Positions 54,357-64,000 of a stretch of 64,000 bases of DNA are shown here, piece by piece. The stretch is from assembly GCA_951812925.1 (NCBI GenBank), contig OX638368.1, forward strand, positions 128,301,309 through 128,365,308, written 5' to 3'. Origin of the DNA: Calliopum simillimum. Taxonomy: Eukaryota; Arthropoda; Insecta; Diptera; Lauxaniidae. Below the pieces are notes generated by a model. The model saw nothing but the letters and a program-made list of their open reading frames with translations, was not told where the DNA came from and did no database searches. Position numbers and translations under genes: made by a program. The first letter of the stretch is position 1. Every line of letters starts with the position of its first letter.

Positions 54357-55623
54357 TTAAAGTTCAACATGTTTGCCCTGCTTATCCATCACCTTAAGTT
54401 TTTCCGGCTTAGGTGGCTGCGTATCATGTGGAATTTTTTCTTCTACTGGCGCAGGTGCTTTTGGCGGCACACGTTGTTGCTGTGCTACTGGTGGCTTGGC
54501 AGTTGTTGGTGCTGCTACAGGGGGTTTTGCAGTGGTTGCTGCAACTACTGGTGGTTTTACAGTTGGTGGTGCTACTACAGGTGGTTTTGCAGTTGGTGGT
54601 ACTGCAGGTGCTGGTTTTGGTTGTGGAGTACCAGCCTTTGGAGTTGGTGGTGGCGGAATTGTGGTAGGTGCCGGTTTGGGTGGTGTAGTAGTAGGCTTAG
54701 CTGTTGTTGTTGGCTTAGCAGTTGTAGTTGTTGGTTTGGGTGTGGTTGTAGTAGTTGTTGGCCTAGCTGTCGTTGTAGTTGTTGTTGTGGTAGTTGTTGG
54801 CTTAGGTGTTGTTGTTGTAGTTGTGGCTTTAGGAGTGCCTGTAGTTGTAGTTGTTGGTTTTGCTGTTGTTGTAGTTGGCCTCGTGGTCGTTGTTGTTGTT
54901 GGCTTTGTGGTAACCACCACCGGCTTAGCTGTTGTTGCCTCAGGCTTCACTGCAGCTTCCAAGCCAGCACCTTCAGAGCGCACATTTCGTATTTTCACAG
55001 TTGGTGACTTTGCGGCTTGTGGTGATTTAACGCGTGCCAAAAACCGATTAAATGGTGAACCCAAATAAAGTTGATCATTGAATTCCAAAACATGCGAAAC
55101 AGAACCAACCGATTTATCGAAACCATGCAGGGAACCAACAATATTGCCATTCCAGTCAAGACGTACAATAGTCGATCGTTTTGGTGCAAGCAATGTGATG
55201 CTCTCTCCATGACCAATAAAATGTATAAAACGTTGTGCAATTTTATTGGGGTAAACATTATTCAAAAGACGGAAAGGCAATTCGAACAAACTCAACATAC
55301 GTGCCAAGAATAAACGTATTGTGGGGAAGCGTGAAAATATGGCAAAAGTATTGGGATGTTCACTATCGGCAGACATAACAAGTGGTACCCATATGCCATC
55401 AGCATCTGGTGTAAGATTATCTGGCATTCCAGGAAGACCTTCAACAAAAACTTCACTCTTTCCAGCTTTGTTACCCTTCAGATAATATTTGGTAAGACGC
55501 ATTGCACCAGTTTCGGCAACAACAAGAAAATCTTCTTGGGGGCTGATTACCAAACCATTGGCGAAGAATAATTCATCAAGCAGTACGTGGCTAATATTTC
55601 GTACACGATCATATTTGAAGAGA
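54357..55623 (-). CDS. Hmu: Hmu exon 4: propeller end and mucin tail
   Basis: Acceptor TTGCAG at 55,624-55,629. Completes the propeller, then codes for the 194-residue Thr/Pro tail (54,941-54,357), stop TAA at 54,357-54,359. The tail DNA is a run of ACA/ACT/CCA-type codons and is probably length-variable. Confidence 0.94.
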
Positions 55624-58600
55624 CTGCAACGAAATTAAATTAGGCAAGTGTTAGAGAATTACCATATGACTATTTTTGGCAAATAAATAAAAAATAATCT
55701 TATCAGCATTGAAGAAAAAATATGCTTACAGTACACATGCACACAACAACACAAGGTGAATGATTTATTAACTCAAATTTTTTTAAATTTTACAGGAAGA
55801 GGAAAAAACTACATAAAAGCTTTAGAACTCCAAATAAAAGAAAAGTTTAATGCAGCTATTTGTAAAATCTATAAACAAATTTGATATAACACAAATTAAA
55901 TTTATACAAGTTTCTTTTCATGTAAAATAAGTGAGGTAGTGTATTTTGTATATAGACGGCTTATATTCAATACCCTCTATCTACAATTTTTACGAAAATT
56001 AGTTTTTGATGGTAAAACTTTCATTGAGACAAATGACATCTATGATATTAATTCCAAACGAAAAATTTGCTTCCAGAGCTACTTTTTTCCATTTAAAGAA
56101 ATTCACTATCTACAGCAATCGATTTTGTGAAATGCAATATCCTCTATCTACATATAAAAACCTAAGGTAATTTTTCATTTTATTATATTTATTGGGTGGC
56201 CGTTATATACAAGGTCATGACAAACGGTCGTCAATCGGCTCCAAATAGCGAAAATAAATTTTCTTGATTTTTTCAGTTTTGTATGTTGAACCTTGATAGC
56301 CCTCCTGAGTCGTGATTAGCCCTTCTGTAAGCAAACAGATAAGGCTAGGCGCATTAAATTTAGTACAGATGAAAACAATATTACTAGGCTATCTGAGATT
56401 AAAAATGGGCTTGATCGGTTAAACTTGATCTGAAAATTAATACAATTGAGGAGTGTCGGCACCAAAGAGCCTTAGTACTATTTCGAGGCAAGAGTTGTGT
56501 CATAATATGAATTGGGTGACATTTTGTTAGAAATGATAATAATTGTTTTATGTTTTCACGAAAAATTTACTCGATCAAGTGGAATTGATGGCATTATGTT
56601 AAAAAAATGATACTGGTCAAATAACTGATTATTATGGCACATAATATATATGAGATTACTTTTGCCTCGAAATGGTACTTAGGCCCTTTGGTACGGCCAC
56701 TCCTCAATTGTATATACGATTCAAAAAAAAACTGGGTATTAGAGCGGTATCCAGACGGACTTGTGAATGCAAAACATGAGAACTGAAATCTGAGCTCAGA
56801 TTTTTATATGAAGTACCTCAAATCACTAGAAAGTACTTAGAAGTACCCAGGAGCAAGGGTCTTTATTCCCTACTCCCCGCCCAGGCCTACCATAGTCTTG
56901 CGCCCTAGTTTTTTATAGCAGTTTATGGTGGACTGGGATTAGTGGTGTGCAAACCAAGACCTAGATCATAGCAGTCTTGGTCTTGTTCTTGCATATTGTG
57001 TCTTGGTCTTGGCCTTCATCTTGGCCATTAAGTCTTGGTCTCAAAGCAGTTGGGTTTTCAAGATGCCAAATTTCGAATTGAGATATGATTTTATGCTTGA
57101 AACGGGCGTGACACACCTATTAACTTTAAATTCGAAAGACTAAAAAGCAGTTTGTTCATGATGATAATCGTGAGCAAGACCAAGACCACAGAAGTCTTGG
57201 TCTAGCAATGATATCAGCGTCTTGGCCTAATACCGAGACCAAGACCAAGAATCAAGACCGAGACTAATTTTGCTCATCACTAACTGGGATTTCCTTATTA
57301 CGCATCTAAACTAATTCTAATTCTGAGTTATCTTTTCTTAGAAGTCCAAAAATCACTGTTTGAGGCCTACTTAGAGCGATATAGCAAGCTATAAGCAAGG
57401 ATAACTCAGGATCCTTACATGATAGAAAAAAAACCAAGTTTAGATTCATAATAAGCAGATCAAAGTTCAAAATAAACAGCTATAACAAATAAGGACCTAA
57501 GTATAATAATCTGAGCTCAGGTTTCGGTTCTTATATCTTGCATTCCCAAGTCCGCCAGGCGCCTAACCTATTTTGAATTTTCTTTTGCTAAAAAACCATC
57601 TATTTAATAAATCTGAATAAACCATTAATAAATAATTCATAAAAAAATTGGTTTTTATTATTGTGCAATAGGCTCTATCTGCTTGTTTAAACACGCATTT
57701 TATATTATATTTGAATTGCAATAACCTCTATCTACTATAATAACGCGAATAACTAAGTTTTTTTTTTAATTTTTTTATTTGAAGGATCTAGTGGCTCTTT
57801 TTAGTTAATATCGTAGTACTTCGTTTGATTAACACTATAAAAAATAGCGAATAAAACAGTTTTTTGATCTCCTGAAAAATTGTGTTTTTGTAGATAGAGT
57901 GTATTGAATATAAGCCGTCTATTATATAAAATAGTTTTCAGTGACGCGTGACATCAAGTTCGCTTCCTAAGTCTTTCGCGCAGAGTGAAATAGAGAGAGA
58001 ATTAAAAAGAGGAAGAGCTACGGTGGGTTGGCGAGCGAAGCGAGCAGTGGGCAGAGCAAAAAAAAATTGTGAAAGGCTTTTGTATCAACAAAAGAAACAT
58101 TTTTATTCAAGTAATGGGTTAGAGCCTTTTTCTATTGGGTGTAAATCCACAATTTTTTGAAAAGTTCAGACCTGTTCCGAAATCCGTGTGATTTTAATTA
58201 CTTTTCATTTAAGGGGCTTTTTGATGAAATCTGTTAGTCAAACGATAAAACGTATCCAAAAATATTTCCTATACGGTTACTTTTTCGTTAATGCAAATCA
58301 ATATTATTTGTAGAACCTGTGATTCTCCATAAAAGAATTCTAATACCCTTTATCGTTATGAGGACATTTTCATCAAAGAGCTTCCGGAATGAAAAGTAAT
58401 TGAAACCAGACGGATTACGGAACAGACCTGATAACGTCAAATTTTGGAATGTATTCGATGGTTATCCCTTAGAATCGACAAAAAAAAATTAGTTTGGGCA
58501 TTTGTACCCGAATTGTGAAGTTTACATTTTTGCTTCATTAAATCATTTGTCAAAACATTACTGCTTCGCAATGGAGATAAATTGTTCTTTTTATTTATCT

Positions 58601-61600
58601 ATTTTTAGTAATCGCTAGTAATTATCACATTAGGATTATAGCTATTAATTAAGAAGAAATAAGAGTTCGGAGTTAACAACTTGTTGTTACTTTTTTTTAT
58701 TTGTAATGTTCGTTCGATTTGTCAAAACCAAAGAAACAAGTAAATCACAGTGGTCTTGAAACACCGGCAATTAAATCCTGCTTAACCCTGAAATCATACC
58801 AGATCCTGTTTATAAAAAGAGGTCGAAAAACGGTACACTAAAAAATCACAATGAACCAAAACAAAAATAGACATTTTCGATTAAGTTACCGGTGCTGAAT
58901 CCGAATTCAGTCTCGGAATTCCTCTATCTCGCATGGATATTCTAAGCTAAAAGTTCAAAAACACGATTTTTGAGGTCATATAAAGGGCGTAGGAAATTGT
59001 TTTGTTCTTTTCTATCAAATGCATCGCATATTACTATTCTTTGTCTTCAAAATAAGCTGGGAATTGTTTTTGTATGATTTTACCTAAAAAAGTTATGAAC
59101 ATTTGAAAATTACAGCATGGAGAATCCACATAGGATTTTTAACTTTCGTGTATCATTTTAAAGTGGTCATAACTTTTTAAGGGAAAAGAAGAAAAAATCA
59201 TAGCTAATTTTGAAGACGAAGAGTGGTGCATTTAGTAGAAAAGATCATAACAATTTCGTGCTTCCTATATATAACCTCAAAAATCGTGTTTTTTAACCTT
59301 TAGGTTTGAATATATCCGAAACCATGCGAGATAGAGCAATTCCAATACTGGATTTTGCTTCACTGACAACTACATCGAAAATGTCTATTTTGTTTTTTTT
59401 TTTTTTTTTCAAGTGTACCGCTTTTTGACCTCTTTTTAAAAACAGGATCTAGTACGATTTCAGGATTTAGTAGGTTTTATTCTGAAAACATTTCTACAGA
59501 ATAAGCTTTAGGAAACATTTTTTCAAAACTTGCCGGTGCTTCAAAACCACAGTAAAGTATGAACACTTTTTTTCCATTACCGCCAAATCAATTTAATGAT
59601 AGCAAAAAACCTTCCACTATCAATAAAAGAATTTTTCGATAGTGAAACATTTTTCATTACATTAAGAGTAGGGGAGATGTGTGTACCTTGGTCCGCTTTT
59701 CAGTTTTTTCAATGTGCAGGATTTTCCAAAAAAGTTCCTTTAGTTTTTTGATTAAGTTATTTTTCTACAATGCTTGCAGCATCAAATGACGTGACAATGA
59801 TATTTCTATGTCTTACCATTGAGTAGAAATATTACTTTTTCCGTTGCAATCTCAAACGGTCCAAGGTACACCATTCAAGTGTACCTTGGACTATTAAAAA
59901 TAAAAGAGAATACATTGTATTTTGGCAATAAATTATGAAATAACCATTTATTATGTAATAAAAAGTAACATTTTTTTCAATAAAAAAAAAAATTAATCAT
60001 AAACAAAAATTATAACACAAAAAAGTGCATTTAGTAAAAAACAATTAATTAAACAAAAATGGTTGCAAATAAAAACATTAATTGCGTAAATAATAATAAT
60101 AATATTATATTGAGAGGCGATTATGGCTTCGTGGTTGCCCGTCGAAAAAGGCTCGCTGGTCAATAAGCTAGGTCCAAGGTACACACAGACAGCATGTTTT
60201 AAAAACTGTCAATACCCATAATACATGTTAATGAAAATACATCTAAAACACACTAAAAGCTTAAAACAATAACTAAACTTGCTTCCTGATGTTGTAAAAC
60301 TGAAATATTTCAAGTAAGTTTTTCACAAAACGTTTCGTAGCTTACTCCAAAAACAAATTTTTACACACAAAAAACACTTTTTCCGTTGCTAGTTATACAC
60401 GCATACAGCTTGACGGTCTGAAGTCTACTTATATGAGTCACCGGTATGAGTGGAAAATTCCATAGAAGAACATTATCGTACACGTGCAACTGTTGAGTGG
60501 CAACCGGCACTCGGACCGAGGTACACTCGGACCAAGGTACACACATCTCCCCTACAGTATCACTAAATTTAGTGGAAAAAATGTATCACTATTTATCTCT
60601 AAGCGAGAAACAGATAAAAGTCAAATCATGTTTGCTTATGATAGCGCCCAGATTAAAAGCATGTTTTGAGCATACTTTCTACATACTATACATGTATTTG
60701 ACTTTAATTTGACAATTCTTGATGCATAGATACTTTTTATCTGTTTCTCGCTTAAAATCATTGAGTGGTAGTGGAAAAATTTTAACTATCAAATAATTTA
60801 TTTTGTGGTAGCGAAAAGCTCAATGAACTAAAAATTTAGTGCATTACCCCCAAGTCTAATTGTTTAATTAAGTATATACTTCAAATGCTGGAAAAATTAA
60901 CTATTCTAATCTTTATTTCAAAACTTGTTTCTAAAGTCAAGGAGCTTACGTATTGAATTACTGGTAAAGTGCATAATTTAAAATTATTGATTCTGACTCA
61001 TGGGACAATATAATTGAGACATGTAGTGGCAAAGCTCGTCTGAATCAATTTTTAATTATTTAAGAGAAACAACAAAATTTTATTCACAGTTTTAAAGTGA
61101 ATTTAGAAAATGGCTCATTTCGGGAAATTTCGATTTTTCATTTACGCATAAATTTCTATTAGTTTTTTCTGTCTTCTGAAAAATTTTAAAAATTCGACAT
61201 GAGCATCTAACGAAATTCACTATTCAATTAAGACTTATCGTTGATTTTGAAGAAATTATTTCAGAATTAATTGTAATATTTAAAGACAAGTACTACATAA
61301 TGTTATAAAATAAATGACAACTATTTTTTTAAACTTATCATATCGCAAACTTTCACGCAAATTAATAAATATATAAATTACATACATATGTACATACAAA
61401 GATGGAAATTTTATACGCTTTAGTTCCTGGTGAAAACTACGAGAATACTACGTGTTGCAAGGCGACTCGTGTATTAGGCATATCAAATCGATTGTGTCAC
61501 ATTTAAATGTGAAAAAACATCTAAAGAGTAGATACTTAAGACACAACTATTGAATATATGTACCATGAGGCATTTGTTTAAAAAAAAAAAAACTGCGCTG

Positions 61601-63609
61601 ATTTGGCAAATTTGTTTTAAGAACTTATAAAAGGGCACATGTGTTTTGAAAATGGCGATAAAGCACATGTTAAATGTAGAACTTTAAATGTGCAACTACT
61701 TAGAAAAATATACGTTTTTTAAAAACATTTCGATAATGTACGTCATATGGCCACAATTCGAACAAATTGATAATAAGAAATTTATGATAAAAATAAACAT
61801 CCATAGTAGTTAAAGTAACATAAACAAAAGGTTATCCGATTTTGAATTGTACTTAAAAGAAAGCAAAGAATTCCGATAGATGACCAAAGTATATACACAC
61901 AATGAAACAACAAAACCAGTTTAGTAATAGCATTAACAACAACACTCAGCTAGTATTACTCTGGCTTCTCTTCAGTTGTCGAAAAAAATTTTCGCCTTTT
62001 AATTCAGTTAATACAATAACAGGTCTAATACTAATTATATTTTGATTATAAACTCACCGTCCAGAAGGATTAGCAAATGAAGTATAAACAAGATCTTGTA
62101 TCAGGAAATCAGATGAGGAGTCTGTCCAATAAATATCACCTTTTTTATCAACAGCAACGGCATTGAATATTTTAGCTTTGCGCGAAATTTCTTTACCCTC
62201 CAATTCTTCTTGTGGTGACACAAGTAACTTCTTTTTGCCATTATCGAGATCCACTTGCCAAATGCCATAGTAAGCATCAGCAATAATGAGATTATTACCC
62301 AGAGTATCGAAGGCTAAGCCTAAAGGTCGACCACAACGTGATTCCTCATAGATATCCTCTACAGTGAAAATATTAAAATTTATAAATTTACATACATACA
62401 TATAATTTCAAATCAAATTATCTGCAAACAATCTTATTTAACCTACCACAAGGTTGTCCCAACTTGACAACATGCGTTACATGATCCGCAGTTAATTTGA
62501 TGACCTCACCACCGTGTATACCAGTGTAGATTTCATTTTTACGCGCTATTAAACATTCAGGTCCATAAACACGTCCATCTAATAAATGTTCGGCGCCTTC
62601 CAAATGATAATTGGGCTCTAATGCGCCTTTTAAGTCCTTACAGGGTGCAACTCTAAAAGATAATTAAATAATTATAATGGCAATGTATGTAGGTATTTAT
62701 ATTATGTTATACATGACAAACTAAAACTTTGATTCGAAATTGAATTTTCCATAGTTTGAACCAAATCAAATGACATTATATATGTATATAAAAGCCTAAT
62801 TTTAATAATTAACTAAAAAATTGGCGATCTTAATAAAACATCGAAGTTTGATTGATTGTAAAAAATATTGGGGAAAAGTTTACTTACTAAAGGAATCATT
62901 CCAACATTGTTTTTACTGTTTCTGTTCAAGGAATACATTCAAAAAAGAACCAAAGTAACCAAAAAACTCGAATTTTTTCAATAAAAAATTACCAACATTT
63001 TTACTTGAACCAATTTTAACAAGTGAAAGTTTATGGTTTTAGAGAGAAATTAAAGAATAAAGCCATATGAAACCAGTCCCCACACGTAAATATAGGTTCC
63101 TTTTGTAATTATAAATTTTGAAATATTTGCGTTCAGTCTTCCGCCTCAGCAACTCTTCACGATTCTCTTCGCTAGTCCAAGAAGTCAATTTTGTAGAAAG
63201 GAAAATTACTGGAGTAATTTTTTGAAGGAAATAGGTTGCAGCACTTCCTAATTAATTATTTAATTTGTATACCATTTTTAATGGTTTTTTTAACTTAAGT
63301 CCCGACGCTTTGTGGAACAATCTAAGCCGCTCAAAATTAGAAAAACTTCAAAAATTCATCTCAAAATGGTCAGATGATTTTTTTTTTTTTTAACAGAGAC
63401 TATTCTCCTTTAAGACAAACCCATAAACGTATAATATATACACCAGACTAAATTTTAAGATACACTTATAGAATAAATTAAACTTTTACTTACTCGAATT
63501 CTCTAAATGGAAATGTAGTCCGCGGTGGCAGACCCGGCAGCAGCACCACAATAAGAAATAGAACCATAAAGTTCATGATCCTGATTCCAGTGCTATAAAG
63601 TAGACCCAT
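54357..63609 (-). CDS. Hmu: Hemomucin (strictosidine-synthase-like/APMAP family with mucin tail)
   Basis: Four coding exons on the minus strand (63,609-63,494; 62,652-62,447; 62,358-62,058; 55,623-54,357) join to 1,890 nt, 629 codons plus stop, with all phases compatible. Residues about 12-30 form a hydrophobic signal-anchor after a basic stretch, giving a type II surface protein. Residues about 80-420 form the strictosidine-synthase-like beta-propeller (VYGPECL, GRPLGLAFD, FANGLVISP, AETGAMRL, PGMPDN). Residues about 436-629 are a Thr/Pro/Ala/Lys tail: TTTT-KP runs, then TAKPPV repeats, expected to be heavily O-glycosylated. Candidate N-glycosylation sites are NIS and NLT. In Drosophila this is a hemocyte and gut surface mucin that binds lectins, linked to immune responses. 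Start context CAAAATGG is good. Alkaloid-type enzyme activity is not implied. Confidence 0.95.
56443..56710. mobile_element. 268-bp palindromic element, TA-flanked
   Basis: Left arm CAATTGAGGAGTGTCGGCAC ... ATTTCGAGGCAA pairs with TTGCCTCGAAAT ... CACTCCTCAATTG; TA on both flanks. Confidence 0.7.
56739..57566. mobile_element. Inverted-repeat element interrupted by a hAT MITE
   Basis: CGGACTTGTGAATGCAA and CTGAAATCTGAGCTCAG at the left are matched in reverse by CTGAGCTCAGGTTTCGG and TTGCATTCCCAAGTCCG at the right. Outer ends are near TTAGAGCG and GCGCCTAA. Confidence 0.65.
56940..57282. mobile_element. hAT-type MITE with perfect 8-bp target duplication
   Basis: 343 bases. Ends TAGTGGTGTGCAAA and TTTTGCTCATCACTA are inverted; ACTGGGAT is repeated exactly on both flanks (56,932-56,939 and 57,283-57,290). 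The interior consists mainly of AAGACCAAGACC/GGTCTTGGTCTT words in both orientations. Confidence 0.85.
58167..58430. mobile_element. 264-bp palindromic MITE
   Basis: Inverted ends CAGACCTGTTCCG / CGGAACAGACCTG continue through AATTACTTTTCATT and TTTTGATGA. A diverged relative lies at 9.34-9.75 kb. No clear target duplication. Confidence 0.65.
58748..59553. mobile_element. 0.8-kb palindromic element
   Basis: CACCGGCAA, CCAGATCCTGTTTA, AAAAAGAGGTCGAAAAACGG, GACATTTTCGAT and TTTTTGAGGTCATATA on the left are mirrored on the right. The centre is near 59,125. The GTGCTGAATC..AATTCAGTC block also occurs at 52.65 kb. Confidence 0.65.
59671..60552. mobile_element. 882-bp TIR element, TA-flanked
   Basis: Ends GGGGAGATGTGTGTACCTTG and complement, with TA at 59,669-59,670 and 60,553-60,554. 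GGTCCGAGTGTACC and CCAAGGTACAC words recur internally. It is inserted in an older CACTAT-type repeat. Confidence 0.7.
62058..62358 (-). CDS. Hmu: Hmu exon 3: propeller
   Basis: Encodes EDIYEESRCGRPLGLAFD and DIYWTDSSSDF, the best-conserved blades of the family. Acceptor CTGTAG, donor GTGAGT. Confidence 0.94.
62447..62652 (-). CDS. Hmu: Hmu exon 2: propeller start
   Basis: Completes Glu and encodes VAPCKDLKG, AEHLLDGRVYGPECL and IHGGEVIKL. Acceptor CTTTTAG, donor GTAGGT. Confidence 0.93.
62653..63493. other. Hmu intron 1, nothing recognised
   Basis: 841 bases of AT-rich sequence; I see no repeat or gene. Confidence 0.6.
63494..63609 (-). CDS. Hmu: Hmu exon 1: membrane anchor
   Basis: Encodes MGLLYSTGIRIMNF, then a hydrophobic run and LPGLPPRTTFPFREF. 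Donor GTAAGT. It ends after two bases of a Glu codon. Confidence 0.93.
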
Positions 63610-64000
63610 TTTGTGCGTTTCACTTTTGTTGCGTTTATGAGATGGTGGAAATTTTTTTTCAAGTTTCGAATAAAAAAAAATTTATTTTCTACAAGTTGGA
63701 ATCCGCTGTTGTCGTCGTAATCGTCACAAGCAGCTCAGCGACACGATGGCAAATGAAAAAGTCAACTTCGGCTACTTTTCTTAAGTCGTTCCAAAAAGAA
63801 AAAAACTGAACAAAGAATGGAATAACAATAGGTGGCAAATGTTAAATAAAGTAGTAAACGTTGATAAATATTGTTGGCTCGAAGAACAAAAACCGACTTT
63901 ACCTATCCAATTTCTAAACGCGTTTCTACTTTTCTTGTTTTTCTGCTTTCAATTGCGGTGTTTTTTTGACCCCGAAATTAAGGTGTGAATCAGTGATGCC
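63610..64000 (-). promoter_or_regulatory. Hmu: Hmu 5' leader and probable promoter region
   Basis: Upstream of the start codon on the minus strand. The A-rich leader ending CACAAAATGG fits fly translation starts. I cannot place a TATA box or initiator with confidence. Confidence 0.4.

Larger units (their letters stand above)
55955..57919. mobile_element. 1.97-kb TIR element, TA-flanked, host of further insertions
   Basis: Terminal inverted repeats of about 33 bases with one mismatch begin GACGGCTTATATTCAATA and are flanked by TA on both sides. The CCTCTATCTAC word recurs subterminally at both ends. Confidence 0.75.
55624..62057. other. Hmu intron 3 (6.4 kb), nested transposons
   Basis: Contains the elements listed at 55,955-60,552. 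The stretch 60,553-62,057 shows inverted pieces of a CACTAT/AGTGG repeat around 60.56-60.82 kb and otherwise nothing recognised. Confidence 0.7.

Noticed and set aside
54345..55068. Two long + strand frames (Trp/Cys-rich and Val-rich) of 220 and 231 residues
   Set aside because: They are shadows of the Thr/Pro codon repeats of the Hmu tail and propeller end on the minus strand; no family resemblance and extreme composition.

Overview
The window is AT-rich, intron-rich animal DNA with GT-AG splicing. The two large genes and the repeat content point to a higher (cyclorrhaphan) fly, possibly a tephritid fruit fly; the species is inferred, not proven.

Region 1 (50-36,998, + strand): the 3' two thirds of an axonemal dynein heavy chain gene of the outer-arm beta class (DNAH9/11/17 in vertebrates; Dhc93AB and kl-5 in Drosophila). 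Fifteen exons join in frame to 2,734 codons plus stop, running from the AAA1 P-loop to the natural C-terminus. The N-terminal tail and linker lie upstream of the window. AAA1, AAA2 and AAA4 look normal. AAA3 has an altered Walker A, an altered Walker B and a Ser/Thr/Ala/Gln-rich insertion of about 60 residues between them. The two exons coding for the stalk and microtubule-binding domain are isolated between introns of 6.4 kb and 18.0 kb that are packed with repeats.

Region 2 (37.0-53.2 kb): a repeat-rich gene desert. It holds a young, intact Copia-type LTR retrotransposon (39,511-43,786, minus strand) sitting inside a palindromic foldback element, a second 1.34-kb near-perfect palindrome (45,074-46,409), a decayed non-LTR retrotransposon, and copies of a dispersed repeat here called family A.

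Region 3 (53.3-63.6 kb): a small probable chitin-binding (CBM14-like) exon on the + strand, converging with a complete hemomucin gene (Hmu) on the minus strand. Hmu has four coding exons and 629 codons: a membrane anchor, a strictosidine-synthase-like propeller and a Thr/Pro mucin tail. Its 6.4-kb last intron contains transposons nested several deep.

The main biology outside the genes is an unusually clear set of small non-autonomous DNA transposons with readable ends: TA target duplications (mariner type), TAA (Harbinger type), 8 bp (hAT type) and 5 bp with CACAGTG ends (Transib type). Three tRNA-derived SINE copies are also present. I did not find a convincing new multi-gene system. The strongest oddities are the degenerate AAA3 of the dynein, the CACAGTG-ended element and the foldback elements. 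All splice sites and repeat boundaries were read by eye.
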